From: Opitutus sp. GAS368
GTDB taxonomy: Bacteria > Verrucomicrobiota > Verrucomicrobiia > Opitutales > Opitutaceae
Direction of reading: 5' to 3'
Assembly: GCA_945906965.1 (NCBI GenBank)
Contig: CAMDRP010000003.1
Location: forward strand, 1 to 64,000
DNA: 64,000 bases
This document shows, one piece after another, positions 56,028 through 64,000 of this stretch. Position 1 is the first letter of the stretch, and each line of letters begins with the position of its first letter. The notes under the pieces were generated by a model. The model had not been told where the DNA came from. It was given only the letters and a program-made list of their open reading frames with translations, and did no database searches. The position numbers and the translations under genes are program-made.

Positions 56028-57203
56028 TCAAGCGAGGCCACGGGCGCGGAGCGCGGCGAGCGTCCAATCGTATTCGCCCACGAGTTGATCTTCGATGCTC
56101 ACGCGCAACGCGGGCGGGAGCACTTCCCACGTGTAGGTTTCCATTTCGGCGTGTTGGCAAGCGGTCGGATGCGCCTGCATCCAATCCAGCGCACCGAGCA
56201 GATGGTCCCGCGTGTCGCCAAACGGCGCGCCGGGCGCGGCGTGCAGCGGCAGATGAAAATGAACGCGCCACTCATCGTCAGGCTGCACGGGCGCGGCGTC
56301 GGCGAGCGCATCAGGCAAATCAACGTAGCGGCGGCGAACGATGCCGGTGGCGGGGGAGCCCACGACGACTTGGTGGAGATACGTCGGCTCGACGAAAGCG
56401 GCGAGCGCGGCGCGGCCGGCGGCATCGGGCTTCACGCGGAGCGCGGAGCTGAGGTGAATTTTACTTAGGCGCAGGCCGGCGACGACGAGGCGGTCGAGCG
56501 CGACGGGCGCGGATTCAAATTCCACGCCGAGGTGGCAACAATCGTAGTTCACGCCAACGCGGCGGAGCAGTCCCTCGGCATCAACGGCACGATCGCTCGT
56601 GCGCCAGGCGTTGAAAAAATCCACGGTCTCGGGTGTCGTCTCGAACGTGCAGCACGGTTCCGGCTCGAGCCCGAGGTGTAGGTCGCGGCCGGTGCGTTCG
56701 GAAAGTTCGGCAATGGTGCGGCCGATGGCGGTGACGTTGGCGAAAATCGCGGCGCGGCGCGCGGGGTCGTCTTGGGTCCAGGCTTTGAACGAGCCCGGTA
56801 CGGTGCTCACGCTACCGGAGACGCCCGCGGGGACAAGTTGCGCGATGAGCGCGAAAAGGCGTTGCGTGTACGCGAGGCGCTCGGGCGTGGACCAATCCGG
56901 CGCGTAGACCTGCTCCTTCACGCGCGTGCCGTGGAAGCTGCCGTAGGGAAATCCATTAATCGTGAAAACGTAGCAGTCGTGCTCGTCCAGCCAGTGGCGG
57001 AAGGCGGTGAGCGCGGCCGGTTGCGCGAGTTCTTCGGCCGCGCGGGCGCCGAGCCGCAGACCGATCGCGTAAGCTCGACCGGCGGCGACGCGGCGGCGAA
57101 CGACAAGCGTGTGGCGCTCAAGAGTGTCAAACGTCTGCGCCCACGTTTCGCCGCGGTGGACGTTGGTGCAGTAGGCGAGATGCAGGCCGTGGTTGAGTTG
57201 CAT
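56028..57203 (-). CDS. eboE: EboE TIM-barrel protein (sugar phosphate isomerase/epimerase fold)
   Basis: 391 residues from the ATG at 57203 (MQLNHGLHLAYCTNVHRGET). That opening and the later TINGFPYGSFHG, HLGLEPEPCCTFE, GVNYDCCHLGVEF and HFHLPLH segments are the EboE family pattern, with the barrel's metal ligands (E, D/H). Its role in the pathway is unproven. It lies eight bases behind eboB and ends 10 bases before eboC. Confidence 0.85.
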   Translation of the reverse strand: MQLNHGLHLAYCTNVHRGETWAQTFDTLERHTLVVRRRVAAGRAYAIGLRLGARAAEELAQPAALTAFRHWLDEHDCYVFTINGFPYGSFHGTRVKEQVYAPDWSTPERLAYTQRLFALIAQLVPAGVSGSVSTVPGSFKAWTQDDPARRAAIFANVTAIGRTIAELSERTGRDLHLGLEPEPCCTFETTPETVDFFNAWRTSDRAVDAEGLLRRVGVNYDCCHLGVEFESAPVALDRLVVAGLRLSKIHLSSALRVKPDAAGRAALAAFVEPTYLHQVVVGSPATGIVRRRYVDLPDALADAAPVQPDDEWRVHFHLPLHAAPGAPFGDTRDHLLGALDWMQAHPTACQHAEMETYTWEVLPPALRVSIEDQLVGEYDWTLAALRARGLA

Positions 57204-57211
57204 CCGACGAA

Positions 57212-58018
57212 TCAAGCGCCGAGGCGAAACTTCGGGCACTGCGAGAGGAAGCGCACGGGGTTTTGGTAAAGCACGTGATCGACGTACGCGGCGGTGTGGC
57301 CGCGGCGGCGCATTTCAAAAGCGGCCTTCGGGACGGCGAGCGGATCACTCACGCCCCAGTCGCAGGCGGAGTTGAGCCAGATGCGGTCGTGGCCGGAGGT
57401 TTCCAACATATCCACCGCGCGGGGCGGCGAGGATTTGGAATCGGGATAAAGTGTGATGCCGGCCCAGAAACCGCGGTCGAGGACGAGGTTAACCGTGTGT
57501 TCTTCGACGTGGTCGATGATAACGCGTTCGGGTTTCACGCCCGGATGCGAGCGGAGCAAATCGACGATCAAGCGCGTGCCTTTGAGTTTGTCCTCGAGGT
57601 GGGGCGTGTGGACGAGAATGAGCTGATTGTATTTCACCGCGAGCTCGACGTGTTGCTCGAAGACCTTGAGCTCGTTGCGCGTGTTGCGATTGAGGCCGAT
57701 CTCGCCGATGCCGAGGACGTTGGGCTTCGTCAGGAATTCCGGGATCATCGCGAGGACATCCGCCGCGAGGGCGAGGTCTTCGGCTTCCTTCGGGTTGATG
57801 CACAACCAGGCGAAATGGGGGAGGAGAAATTTCGCCGCGCGGGCCGGTTCGTACTCGGTGATCTGGCGGAAATAATCGCGAAAACCGTCAACCGAGCTGC
57901 GATCAAAGCCGGCCCAAAACGCGGGTTCACAGACGGCGACGCAACCGGCCGTGACCATGGCCTGATAGTCGTCGGTGGTGCGGCTCACCATATGACCGTG
58001 GGGCTCGATGTAGCGCAT
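57212..58018 (-). CDS. eboB: EboB TatD-like metal-dependent hydrolase
   Basis: 268 residues from the ATG at 58018. Starts [17 protein letters not shown], giving the HxH metal pair, with [32 protein letters not shown] and LNSACDW contributing further ligands. The TatD family hydrolyses phosphodiester or amide bonds; here it is the form found in ebo operons. Longer frames upstream are low-complexity and overlap the preceding gene, so they are not used. Confidence 0.85.
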   Translation of the reverse strand: MRYIEPHGHMVSRTTDDYQAMVTAGCVAVCEPAFWAGFDRSSVDGFRDYFRQITEYEPARAAKFLLPHFAWLCINPKEAEDLALAADVLAMIPEFLTKPNVLGIGEIGLNRNTRNELKVFEQHVELAVKYNQLILVHTPHLEDKLKGTRLIVDLLRSHPGVKPERVIIDHVEEHTVNLVLDRGFWAGITLYPDSKSSPPRAVDMLETSGHDRIWLNSACDWGVSDPLAVPKAAFEMRRRGHTAAYVDHVLYQNPVRFLSQCPKFRLGA

Positions 58019-58028
58019 GGTCGGAGAA

Positions 58029-58361
58029 TTATTTAGCCCGCTTAGGGGACGACGGTTTTTGCCACGCACCGAGGGCGGCTTGGCCCGAAGTGATGACGTC
58101 GGGCTGCGTGGTAGGATCGCTGAGTTGCTCGAGGATGCGGCGCGCACGGGCAGGTTGGCCGTCGACGAGAATTTTGGCGGCTTGGCGCAGGGCGGCGCAG
58201 CGGAAGTCGCCCGCGGCGCCATAGCGTTCGACGCGGTCAAGGAACGCCGCGACCTCGATGAGCTTGGCCCGCACCGGCACGAAACTATGATCCACGACGG
58301 CGCGTTGCGCGGCGAGGGCGGGCAAGCGACCCGAGGTGCGGGAAGGGCGTGGCTTGGTCAT
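58029..58361 (-). CDS. Short protein at the head of the ebo operon (eboA position, no EboA similarity seen)
   Basis: 110 residues, basic at both ends, helical middle ([37 protein letters not shown]). EboA of other clusters is about twice as long; I see no match to its pattern. The gene is separated from eboB by only ten bases and is the probable first gene of the operon. It could be a truncated or lineage-specific replacement of EboA, or an unrelated gene. Confidence 0.6.
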   Translation of the reverse strand: MTKPRPSRTSGRLPALAAQRAVVDHSFVPVRAKLIEVAAFLDRVERYGAAGDFRCAALRQAAKILVDGQPARARRILEQLSDPTTQPDVITSGQAALGAWQKPSSPKRAK

Positions 58362-58412
58362 ACGAGGAAGAAGTTAAAAGCCTAAAGGCGACAGGTCGGT
58401 CAAAGTAAACTC

Positions 58413-58443
58413 CGGGCGCGCCGGAAATCAACCGGCGCGCCCG
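58413..58443 (-). terminator. Hairpin upstream of the ebo operon / downstream of the gluconate dehydrogenase subunit
   Basis: Perfect 12-base stem CGGGCGCGCCGG / CCGGCGCGCCCG with loop AAATCAA. Read on the minus strand it follows the stop at 58455 and is followed by a moderately T-rich sequence (GTTTACTTT). Confidence 0.6.
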
Positions 58444-58454
58444 CCGGCCTGAGC

Positions 58455-59114
58455 TCAGGCGAGGCCGAGGTGTTTGAGCGCGGCGGGCGTGGGTCCCTCG
58501 TAGGTGACGGTGGGGACGTTGCCGACGTAGCCGAGGTCTTTCATGCCTTCGGGCGTGGTATAAAAACCGCCCGAGGTGAGGTCGCGGAATTTATTAAAAA
58601 AGAGCGCGGCAGTTTTGAACTCGGGCTTGGCCTTCGGGACGTAGCAGATGTCGTCGCAGAGGGCGCGTTGTTGGCCAGCGATGAGATTGGAGAAGTCATT
58701 ACCGAAGCGTTTCTGGGATTCGGCGTCGATCCAGACGAGGCCGTCGAGGATGAGGGCGCGGTCTTTGTCATGGCCGGGATAGGGCGCGCTGATCCATTCG
58801 TCGATGAAGTCGGGCACACCGACAGCGGAGGCCGCGGGGGATTTCGCGTCAGCGGGGATGATGACGTCGCAGAGCGCGGTGGCGGTGCGGCGTTGACCGG
58901 CGGTAAAGGTGAGGGCCCAGAAATCGCCGGGTTTGTAGATTTTGTTGAGCTCGGGATCGGTGCCGTAGCCGACGGCGGCCTTGGTCGTAGCGGTGTCGGT
59001 ACCGGCAGCGCCGGCTCGGTCCATGATGGCGATCGAAGCGGCGGCGGTCAGCATCCACTTGATGGCGGTGCGGCGATCCAGACGGGACCGCAGGGAAGAA
59101 TCGGACGGGATCAT
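58455..59114 (-). CDS. Gluconate 2-dehydrogenase subunit 3 family protein
   Basis: 219 residues. Tat signal DRRTAIKWML with a hydrophobic stretch to AGAAG. The body matches Gluconate_2-dh3: TAGQRRTATALCDVIIPAD and GVPDFIDEWIS. These subunits help export and maturation of GMC flavoproteins, which lack their own signal. The ATG is one base behind the GMC stop, so translation is coupled. Confidence 0.88.
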   Translation of the reverse strand: MIPSDSSLRSRLDRRTAIKWMLTAAASIAIMDRAGAAGTDTATTKAAVGYGTDPELNKIYKPGDFWALTFTAGQRRTATALCDVIIPADAKSPAASAVGVPDFIDEWISAPYPGHDKDRALILDGLVWIDAESQKRFGNDFSNLIAGQQRALCDDICYVPKAKPEFKTAALFFNKFRDLTSGGFYTTPEGMKDLGYVGNVPTVTYEGPTPAALKHLGLA

Positions 59115-59115
59115 G

Positions 59116-60915
59116 TTAGAGGTTTCCTTTCTTCATTTCGGCGAGGAGGTAATCGCTGGCGCGCCAGGCGAGCGCCATGATGGTGAGCGTGGGATTCTTG
59201 TCGGCGTTACTGGCAAAGGGGCCGCCGTCGTTGACGAAGATGTTTTTAACATCCCAGGTCTGGCCCCATTGGTTGGTGACGGATTTCTTGGGGTCGGCGC
59301 CCATGATGGTGCCGCCGACTTCGTGGATGATCTTGCCGCCGGGCTCGATGGCTTGGAGGCCGGTGGCGTCGAGCTTGTTGGGTTTGCCGCCCATGGCGGT
59401 GATGATCTCGGCAAACGTGCGCTGCATGTGCGCGGCTTGGCGCGTCTCGTGGTCAGACCATTTCCAGTGGAAACGCAGGACGGGCGTGCCCCATTTGTCT
59501 TTCACGGTGGGGTCGAGGTCGCAGTAGGAATCGGCGTTAGGGATCATTTCGCCGCGACCGGCGAAGCTGACGAAGGTGCCGTAATAGCGGCGGGCATCTT
59601 CTTTGAATTTGCGGCCGTAGCTGCCTTCGGTGAGACCGGCGACAGCCGTGGCGGCGCCAAGGCCGGGCATGCTGCGACCCGTTTGGAACTCGATGTGGTA
59701 GCCGCGAGCGAAGTCGAGTTTACCGGCTTTTTGTTCCTGATAGAGCCACCACGGGACATACATGTGGGCACCACCGGCGCCGTCCTCGTTGTGGGCGGGC
59801 ATGTTTTCGAGGAGCGGGATTTGACCGCCGAGGCGCGCGCCCACGGTGTCCATGATGTATTTGCCGACGAGGCCGCTGGAGTTGGCGAGGCCGTTGGGGT
59901 AGCGCGGGGATTTGGAATTGAGCAGAATGCGCACGGACTCGGCGGAGCTCGCCGCGAGGACAACGACGCGGGCTTTCAACGCGTGGGCTTCGCCGGTGAC
60001 GCGGTCGATGTAGATAACGCCGGTGGCCTTGCCGTTTTCGTCCATGGTGATCTCGCGCACCATGGCATTGGGCAGGATATCGAGGTTGCCCGTGGCGAGG
60101 GCGGGCGGGAGATGGACGGTGGTGGATTGGTAGTTGGCCTTGATCGAGCAACCGCGGCCGCACTGCGTCGCCCAGAAACACGCGGCGCGATCGCGCATGG
60201 CCTGTGCGAGGATGCGTTGGGCGGTGGGATTCTGAGGGTGCAGTTTCGCGGGGATGCGCTCGGCGTCTTGCTTCACGCTGAGAACGGCGCGGTGAATCGG
60301 GATGACAGGCAGGCCGAGTTTCTTGGCGCGTTTTTGCGCGAGGAGTTCGCCGGCGCGGGCCTTGGGCGGAGGCAGAAGCACGCCTTCGCTAGAATTGGGG
60401 GTGTTTTCGAGGCCTTCGTTGGAGCCGTAGACGCCGATGAGCATCTCGACTTTATCGTAGTAGGGCGCGACGTCTTCGTAGCTGATGGGCCAGTCGAGGC
60501 CGAGCCCATCGCGGGAGTAAGGTTTGAAATCGTAGGGGCCGTTGCGCAGGGAGATGCGGCCCCAGTGGTTGGTGCGACCACCGAGCATGCGCGCGCGCCA
60601 CCACCAAAATTGGCGCGTAGGATCGCTCGATGCGCTCGTGTAGGGCTCCCCTGGAACCTGCCAACCGCCGTCGACCGTGGAGTCATGAAAACCGAAAGGT
60701 TTATCCACCGTGCTCGAGCCGGCGAGTGGCGCTTGGCCGTTGGTCTGAAACATCGCGGTTTCTTTGACCGGGTCGTAGTTGCGCCCGGCTTCGAGCATGA
60801 GAACTTTCACACCCTCCATCGCGAGCGTGTAGGCCGTCTGGCCGCCACCGGCACCGGAACCGACGACGATCACATCATAAGTGGGCTGAGTCTTACTGGC
60901 AGTGATGATGGGCAT
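59116..60915 (-). CDS. GMC-family FAD-dependent oxidoreductase
   Basis: 599 residues. FAD motif VIVVGSGAGGGQTAYTLAMEG near residue 16, GGRTNHWGRISLR, TQCGRGCSIKANYQSTT, and a C-terminal GGTIMGADPKKS then NIFVNDGGPFASNADKNPTL. No signal peptide; it likely travels with the Tat-bearing subunit encoded downstream. Oxidises a sugar or alcohol such as gluconate; substrate unknown. The usual cytochrome c subunit gene is not next to it. Confidence 0.88.
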   Translation of the reverse strand: MPIITASKTQPTYDVIVVGSGAGGGQTAYTLAMEGVKVLMLEAGRNYDPVKETAMFQTNGQAPLAGSSTVDKPFGFHDSTVDGGWQVPGEPYTSASSDPTRQFWWWRARMLGGRTNHWGRISLRNGPYDFKPYSRDGLGLDWPISYEDVAPYYDKVEMLIGVYGSNEGLENTPNSSEGVLLPPPKARAGELLAQKRAKKLGLPVIPIHRAVLSVKQDAERIPAKLHPQNPTAQRILAQAMRDRAACFWATQCGRGCSIKANYQSTTVHLPPALATGNLDILPNAMVREITMDENGKATGVIYIDRVTGEAHALKARVVVLAASSAESVRILLNSKSPRYPNGLANSSGLVGKYIMDTVGARLGGQIPLLENMPAHNEDGAGGAHMYVPWWLYQEQKAGKLDFARGYHIEFQTGRSMPGLGAATAVAGLTEGSYGRKFKEDARRYYGTFVSFAGRGEMIPNADSYCDLDPTVKDKWGTPVLRFHWKWSDHETRQAAHMQRTFAEIITAMGGKPNKLDATGLQAIEPGGKIIHEVGGTIMGADPKKSVTNQWGQTWDVKNIFVNDGGPFASNADKNPTLTIMALAWRASDYLLAEMKKGNL

Positions 60916-60957
60916 GGGGAAAGAAAGACGAAGGGAGCGAGAAACGGTTGGAGGAAA

Positions 60958-63027
60958 TCAGGAATTGGCGGGCTTGAGCGCGACGTAAGGGTCTTCACGC
61001 AAAACGAGATTTTTGCGGCCGATGAGGATCTGCCACCACACGCGGGCGTTGGCCGCGAGGACGAGCGTCACCAGCACGAGAAACGCGCCCGTGACAGCGG
61101 CGTTGATCTGGTTGTTTAGCAGCAGCGTCTGCCACATTTTCATCTCGGCGGGCGTGCCGCCGGCGGCGATCTTGGCTTCGAAGCTGCGCGCGATCGCGAG
61201 GAAGCCGACGGGCGCGGGACTAAAAATTTTCATGAGGCCGGCGGTGGAGGTCACGGCGAGCAGCCAGACCAGCGGTAGCGTGGTGACCCAAGCGTAGCGG
61301 GCGCGGCCCATCTTGAGCAGCACCGTCGTGCCGAGCGCGAGCGCGACAACGGCGAGGAGTTGGTTGGCCACGCCGAAGATCGGCCAGAGCGAATTGATGC
61401 CACCGAGCGGATCGACGACGCCCTGGTAAAGGAACCAGCCCCACGCGCTAACAAAGGCCACCGTGGCGATAAAATTACCCAGCGTTGATTTCGTTTCCCC
61501 AAGTGGCTTCCACAAATAGCCGAGCAAATCTTGCACGATAAACCGCCCCACCCGCGTGCCGGCATCGATCGCCGTCAAAATAAACAGTGCCTCAAACATG
61601 ATCGCGAAATGATACCAGAGGGCGAGGGCGGCCTTGCTGCCGAGCACGCCCGCAAACATGTGCGCCATACCCACGGCAAACGTCGGCGCGCCACCGGTGC
61701 GGCCGACCATGGTTTTCTCGCCGACGCTCGAGGCGAGGTCGGCCATCTGCGCCTCCGTCACCGGAAAACCGAGCGCCGTAACTTTCGCCACAACGGCCGC
61801 GGGTTCGCCTTTCATATTAATCGCGAAGTATTCGCCGGGGGCCATCGCGCACGCCGCGATGAGCGCCATAATGCCAACGCACATTTCGGTGATCATCGCC
61901 CCGTAGCCGACGACGCGGATGTGATTCTCGCGGGCGAGTAATTTCGAAGTCGTACCCGAAGAAATAATCGAATGAAATCCCGAGAGCGCCGCGCACGCGA
62001 TGGTGATGAAGCAGAACGGAAACACCGGACCCGCAAACACCGGCCCCGTACCGTCGATGAACTGGGTGACGGCCGGCATCTGGAGCGTTGGCGCGAGCAC
62101 CGCGATCGCGATCCCGAGCGCGACGACCGTGCCGATTTTCATAAACGTGCTGAGGTAGTCGCGTGGAGCGAGGAGGATCCAGACCGGCAACACGGAGGCG
62201 ATCACTGCATAGATCATGATACCCCACGCGAGCGTCGTGCCATTCAGCGTGAGCCAATGTTCGAGGCGCGTGCCGGGGAGAAATTGCCCACCCCAGACTG
62301 CCAACAATAAGGCCACCAAGCCCGCCGCACTGATCCAAATTAATTTCGCGCCTTCATGCGTACCGCGCATCGCCAATCCCATGAGGACCGCGATCGGCAT
62401 CGTCGCCAAAATCGTGAACAGGCCCCACGGACTCTCCGCGAGGGCATTGACCACGACCAACGAAAGCACCGCCAACAGGATCACCATGATCCCCAAAATA
62501 CTGATCAATGCGACGATCCCAGCAAAAGGCCCGACCTCGTCGCGGACCATCTGCCCGAGCGATTTACCGCCGCGCCGCACCGAGCAAAACATAATCATAC
62601 TATCGTGCACCGCGCCGCCGAGGGTCGCGCCGATTAATATCCACAACATCCCCGGCAAATAACCAAATTGCGCCGCGAGCACGGGCCCGACCAACGGCCC
62701 TGGCCCCGCGATCGCCGCGAAATGATGCCCAAAAACGACCCACTGGTTCGTCTTCACGTAGTCCTTACCGTCGCCCTTGGTCTCGGCCGGCGTGGCCCGC
62801 ATTTCGTCGAGGGTAAATACCTTCGCCATGAGCCACGCCGAGTGAAACCGATAGGAGATAGCAAACGTGCAGAGCGCCGCGACGACCATCCACAGGGCGT
62901 TGAGCGGCTCGCCGCGCGACCAGGCGAGCACACCTACGCAAGTGGCGCCGGTGGCGGCGACCAAAGTCCAGCCAAGAATACGCAGCGGGGTAAGAGACGG
63001 TGAAACAGGGGCAGCGGTAAAGCTCAT
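60958..63027 (-). CDS. cstA: Carbon starvation protein A family peptide/pyruvate transporter
   Basis: 689 residues from the ATG at 63027. Many membrane helices. The core NQWVVFGHHFAAIAGPGPLVGPVLAAQFGY and GATLGGAVHDSMIMFCSVRRGGKS, FHSIISSGTTSKLLARE, and GIADVNQ-like GVANQLLAV are typical of CstA. In E. coli CstA proteins import peptides or pyruvate during starvation. Upstream in-frame starts (63048, 63192) extend into unrelated sequence. It lies 42 bases before the GMC gene. Confidence 0.92.
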   Translation of the reverse strand: MSFTAAPVSPSLTPLRILGWTLVAATGATCVGVLAWSRGEPLNALWMVVAALCTFAISYRFHSAWLMAKVFTLDEMRATPAETKGDGKDYVKTNQWVVFGHHFAAIAGPGPLVGPVLAAQFGYLPGMLWILIGATLGGAVHDSMIMFCSVRRGGKSLGQMVRDEVGPFAGIVALISILGIMVILLAVLSLVVVNALAESPWGLFTILATMPIAVLMGLAMRGTHEGAKLIWISAAGLVALLLAVWGGQFLPGTRLEHWLTLNGTTLAWGIMIYAVIASVLPVWILLAPRDYLSTFMKIGTVVALGIAIAVLAPTLQMPAVTQFIDGTGPVFAGPVFPFCFITIACAALSGFHSIISSGTTSKLLARENHIRVVGYGAMITEMCVGIMALIAACAMAPGEYFAINMKGEPAAVVAKVTALGFPVTEAQMADLASSVGEKTMVGRTGGAPTFAVGMAHMFAGVLGSKAALALWYHFAIMFEALFILTAIDAGTRVGRFIVQDLLGYLWKPLGETKSTLGNFIATVAFVSAWGWFLYQGVVDPLGGINSLWPIFGVANQLLAVVALALGTTVLLKMGRARYAWVTTLPLVWLLAVTSTAGLMKIFSPAPVGFLAIARSFEAKIAAGGTPAEMKMWQTLLLNNQINAAVTGAFLVLVTLVLAANARVWWQILIGRKNLVLREDPYVALKPANS

Positions 63028-63129
63028 AGGGGGAACAAAGGGTGCCATCAGCGTGTGAGCGACCAAGTCCAGTGCAAGCTCACGAAAGAATTTGGCGAGA
63101 AATCTTGGGACCGCGCCGCCGCCCCCACT

Positions 63130-63283
63130 TAGACATCTGGATGATGCCACGGCGGATCGCTTCGGCCGTGGCCTGAGCGCGATCAGGCACATTTAATTAC
63201 TTTAGAATGTGGCTGACGTGGCGTTTCACGATGTCCTCGGAAATACCTAAGGTGGCGGCGAATTACTGGTTGGCGCCTTTGGC
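63130..63283 (-). pseudogene. Remnant of a LuxR-type response regulator DNA-binding domain
   Basis: Minus-strand frame reads AKGANQ, stop, FAATLGISEDIVKRHVSHIL, K, stop, LNVPDRAQATAEAIRRGIIQ. That is the helix-turn-helix pattern of the LuxR/GerE domain (AxxLGISxxTVKxHVxNILxKL, then A-x-RRGII). Two TAA codons lie inside it, and there is no receiver domain upstream. The 325-base gap between cstA and the last gene contains nothing else recognisable. Confidence 0.65.
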
Positions 63284-63352
63284 CTAGATCGTCACAGAAA
63301 ATTCACTTTAACCATGGTGCAATTACACCCAATCGTCGTAAGTATTTAGGAA

Positions 63353-64000
63353 ATGCCATACAACCGACCCCTTGCCCTCGTCGTCGCCCTTCTGAGCGTC
63401 AGCGTCGTCTTAGCGCACGAGACCCCGTCATCCGCCTGGAAACCGACCCTCTACGCCGACCAACTGGCCCACGCCCCCACCCCGCTGCCCGACCGCGTGG
63501 TCCTGACTTGGGCCGGCGATCCGGCGACCACACAAGCCGTCACTTGGCGCACCGCGACAAGCGTCGAACGCGCGCTCGCCCAACTCGCCCCCGCGGCCGA
63601 TAACGCCAAACTCCGCGCCACCGATTTTCCAGCCCGCACCGAGGATTTCACCTCCGATCTCAGTTCCGCCCATTACCACTCAGTCAACTTCACCGGCCTC
63701 ACCCCCGACACCCTCTACGCCTACCGCGTCGGCGATGGCGCCAACTGGTCCGAGTGGTATCACTTCCGCACCGCGAAAGCCGGCCCCGGCCCCTTCACCT
63801 TTGTCTACTTCGGTGACGCGCAGAACGACATCAAGACCCACTGGTCCCGCGTCTTCCGCGAAGCCTTTCGCGATGCGCCCCGCGCCGCCTTCACGCTCCA
63901 CGCCGGCGATCTCATCAACCGCGCTAACCGCGACGCCGAGTGGGGCGAATGGTTCGGCGCCCCCGCCTGGGTCAACGCCTCCGTTCCGGTCTTCCCCACG
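63353..64000 (+). CDS. Purple-acid-phosphatase-like metallophosphoesterase, N-terminal part (cut by window edge)
   Basis: 216 codons from the ATG at 63353 to the window end without a stop. AGGA lies directly before the start. A signal peptide (LALVVALLSVSVVLAHE) is followed by a fibronectin-like N-terminal domain of purple acid phosphatases (VVLTWAGDPATTQAVTWRTA, HSVNFTGLTPDTLYAYRVG, YHFRTA) and the first metal motif VYFGDAQND and HAGDLINR. Secreted phosphatase; full domain content not visible. Second phosphatase gene in the window after phoD. Confidence 0.85.
   Translation, partial: MPYNRPLALVVALLSVSVVLAHETPSSAWKPTLYADQLAHAPTPLPDRVVLTWAGDPATTQAVTWRTATSVERALAQLAPAADNAKLRATDFPARTEDFTSDLSSAHYHSVNFTGLTPDTLYAYRVGDGANWSEWYHFRTAKAGPGPFTFVYFGDAQNDIKTHWSRVFREAFRDAPRAAFTLHAGDLINRANRDAEWGEWFGAPAWVNASVPVFPT

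Overview
The window is a high-GC chromosomal segment whose gene content and style point to a Gram-negative member of the Verrucomicrobiota, most likely Opitutaceae. The evidence is a DapL-type lysine pathway gene, a three-subunit SdhCAB complex with a large cytochrome b, PPi-type phosphofructokinase, DUF2721, GMC oxidoreductase with a gluconate dehydrogenase subunit 3 partner, many polysaccharide and rhamnose genes, few visible Shine-Dalgarno sequences, and an outer membrane (Mla transport, Arn lipid A modification). This placement is inference from content; no rRNA is present.

Layout. 1-5.7 kb: rhamnose catabolism (end of rhamnulokinase, bifunctional RhaEW-type aldolase/dehydrogenase, a second class II aldolase) with an M13 peptidase. 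5.8-8 kb: divergent panC and dapL. 8-11.8 kb: four-gene Mla/MCE lipid transport operon on the minus strand. 11.9-20 kb: HAD phosphatase, DUF2721 protein, RecD2 helicase, pectate-lyase-like secreted protein and M16 peptidase. 20-21.9 kb: an AT-richer accessory patch with a small unknown gene, an AbiEi antitoxin and only the first codons of its AbiEii toxin. 21.9-27.3 kb: SDR, myo-inositol oxygenase, flavin reductase, alginate-lyase-family protein and PhoD phosphatase. 27.4-32.5 kb: carB, purU and a quinone oxidoreductase. 32.5-34.3 kb: a second accessory patch with a RES/Xre toxin-antitoxin pair whose toxin is frameshifted. 34.4-41.7 kb: YfgM-like protein, tRNA-Pro, LysM protein, NUDIX, PaaK-like ligase and sdhCAB.

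41.7-48.5 kb, minus strand: a compact arnTBCAAD operon for 4-amino-4-deoxy-L-arabinose addition to lipid A, with ArnA split into two genes. 48.5-52.6 kb: holA, purB and PPi-dependent phosphofructokinase. 52.7-58.4 kb, minus strand: an ebo operon (eboB-E-C-D-F behind a short unknown gene), a sparsely studied cluster thought to make a prenylated cyclitol-like compound. 58.5-63 kb: gluconate dehydrogenase subunit 3, GMC oxidoreductase and CstA. The end holds a dead LuxR-type HTH remnant and the start of a purple-acid-phosphatase-like gene.

The most interesting items are the ebo operon, the split-ArnA arn operon, bacterial myo-inositol oxygenase, the two decayed toxin-antitoxin loci, and a PanC whose active-site motifs are altered.
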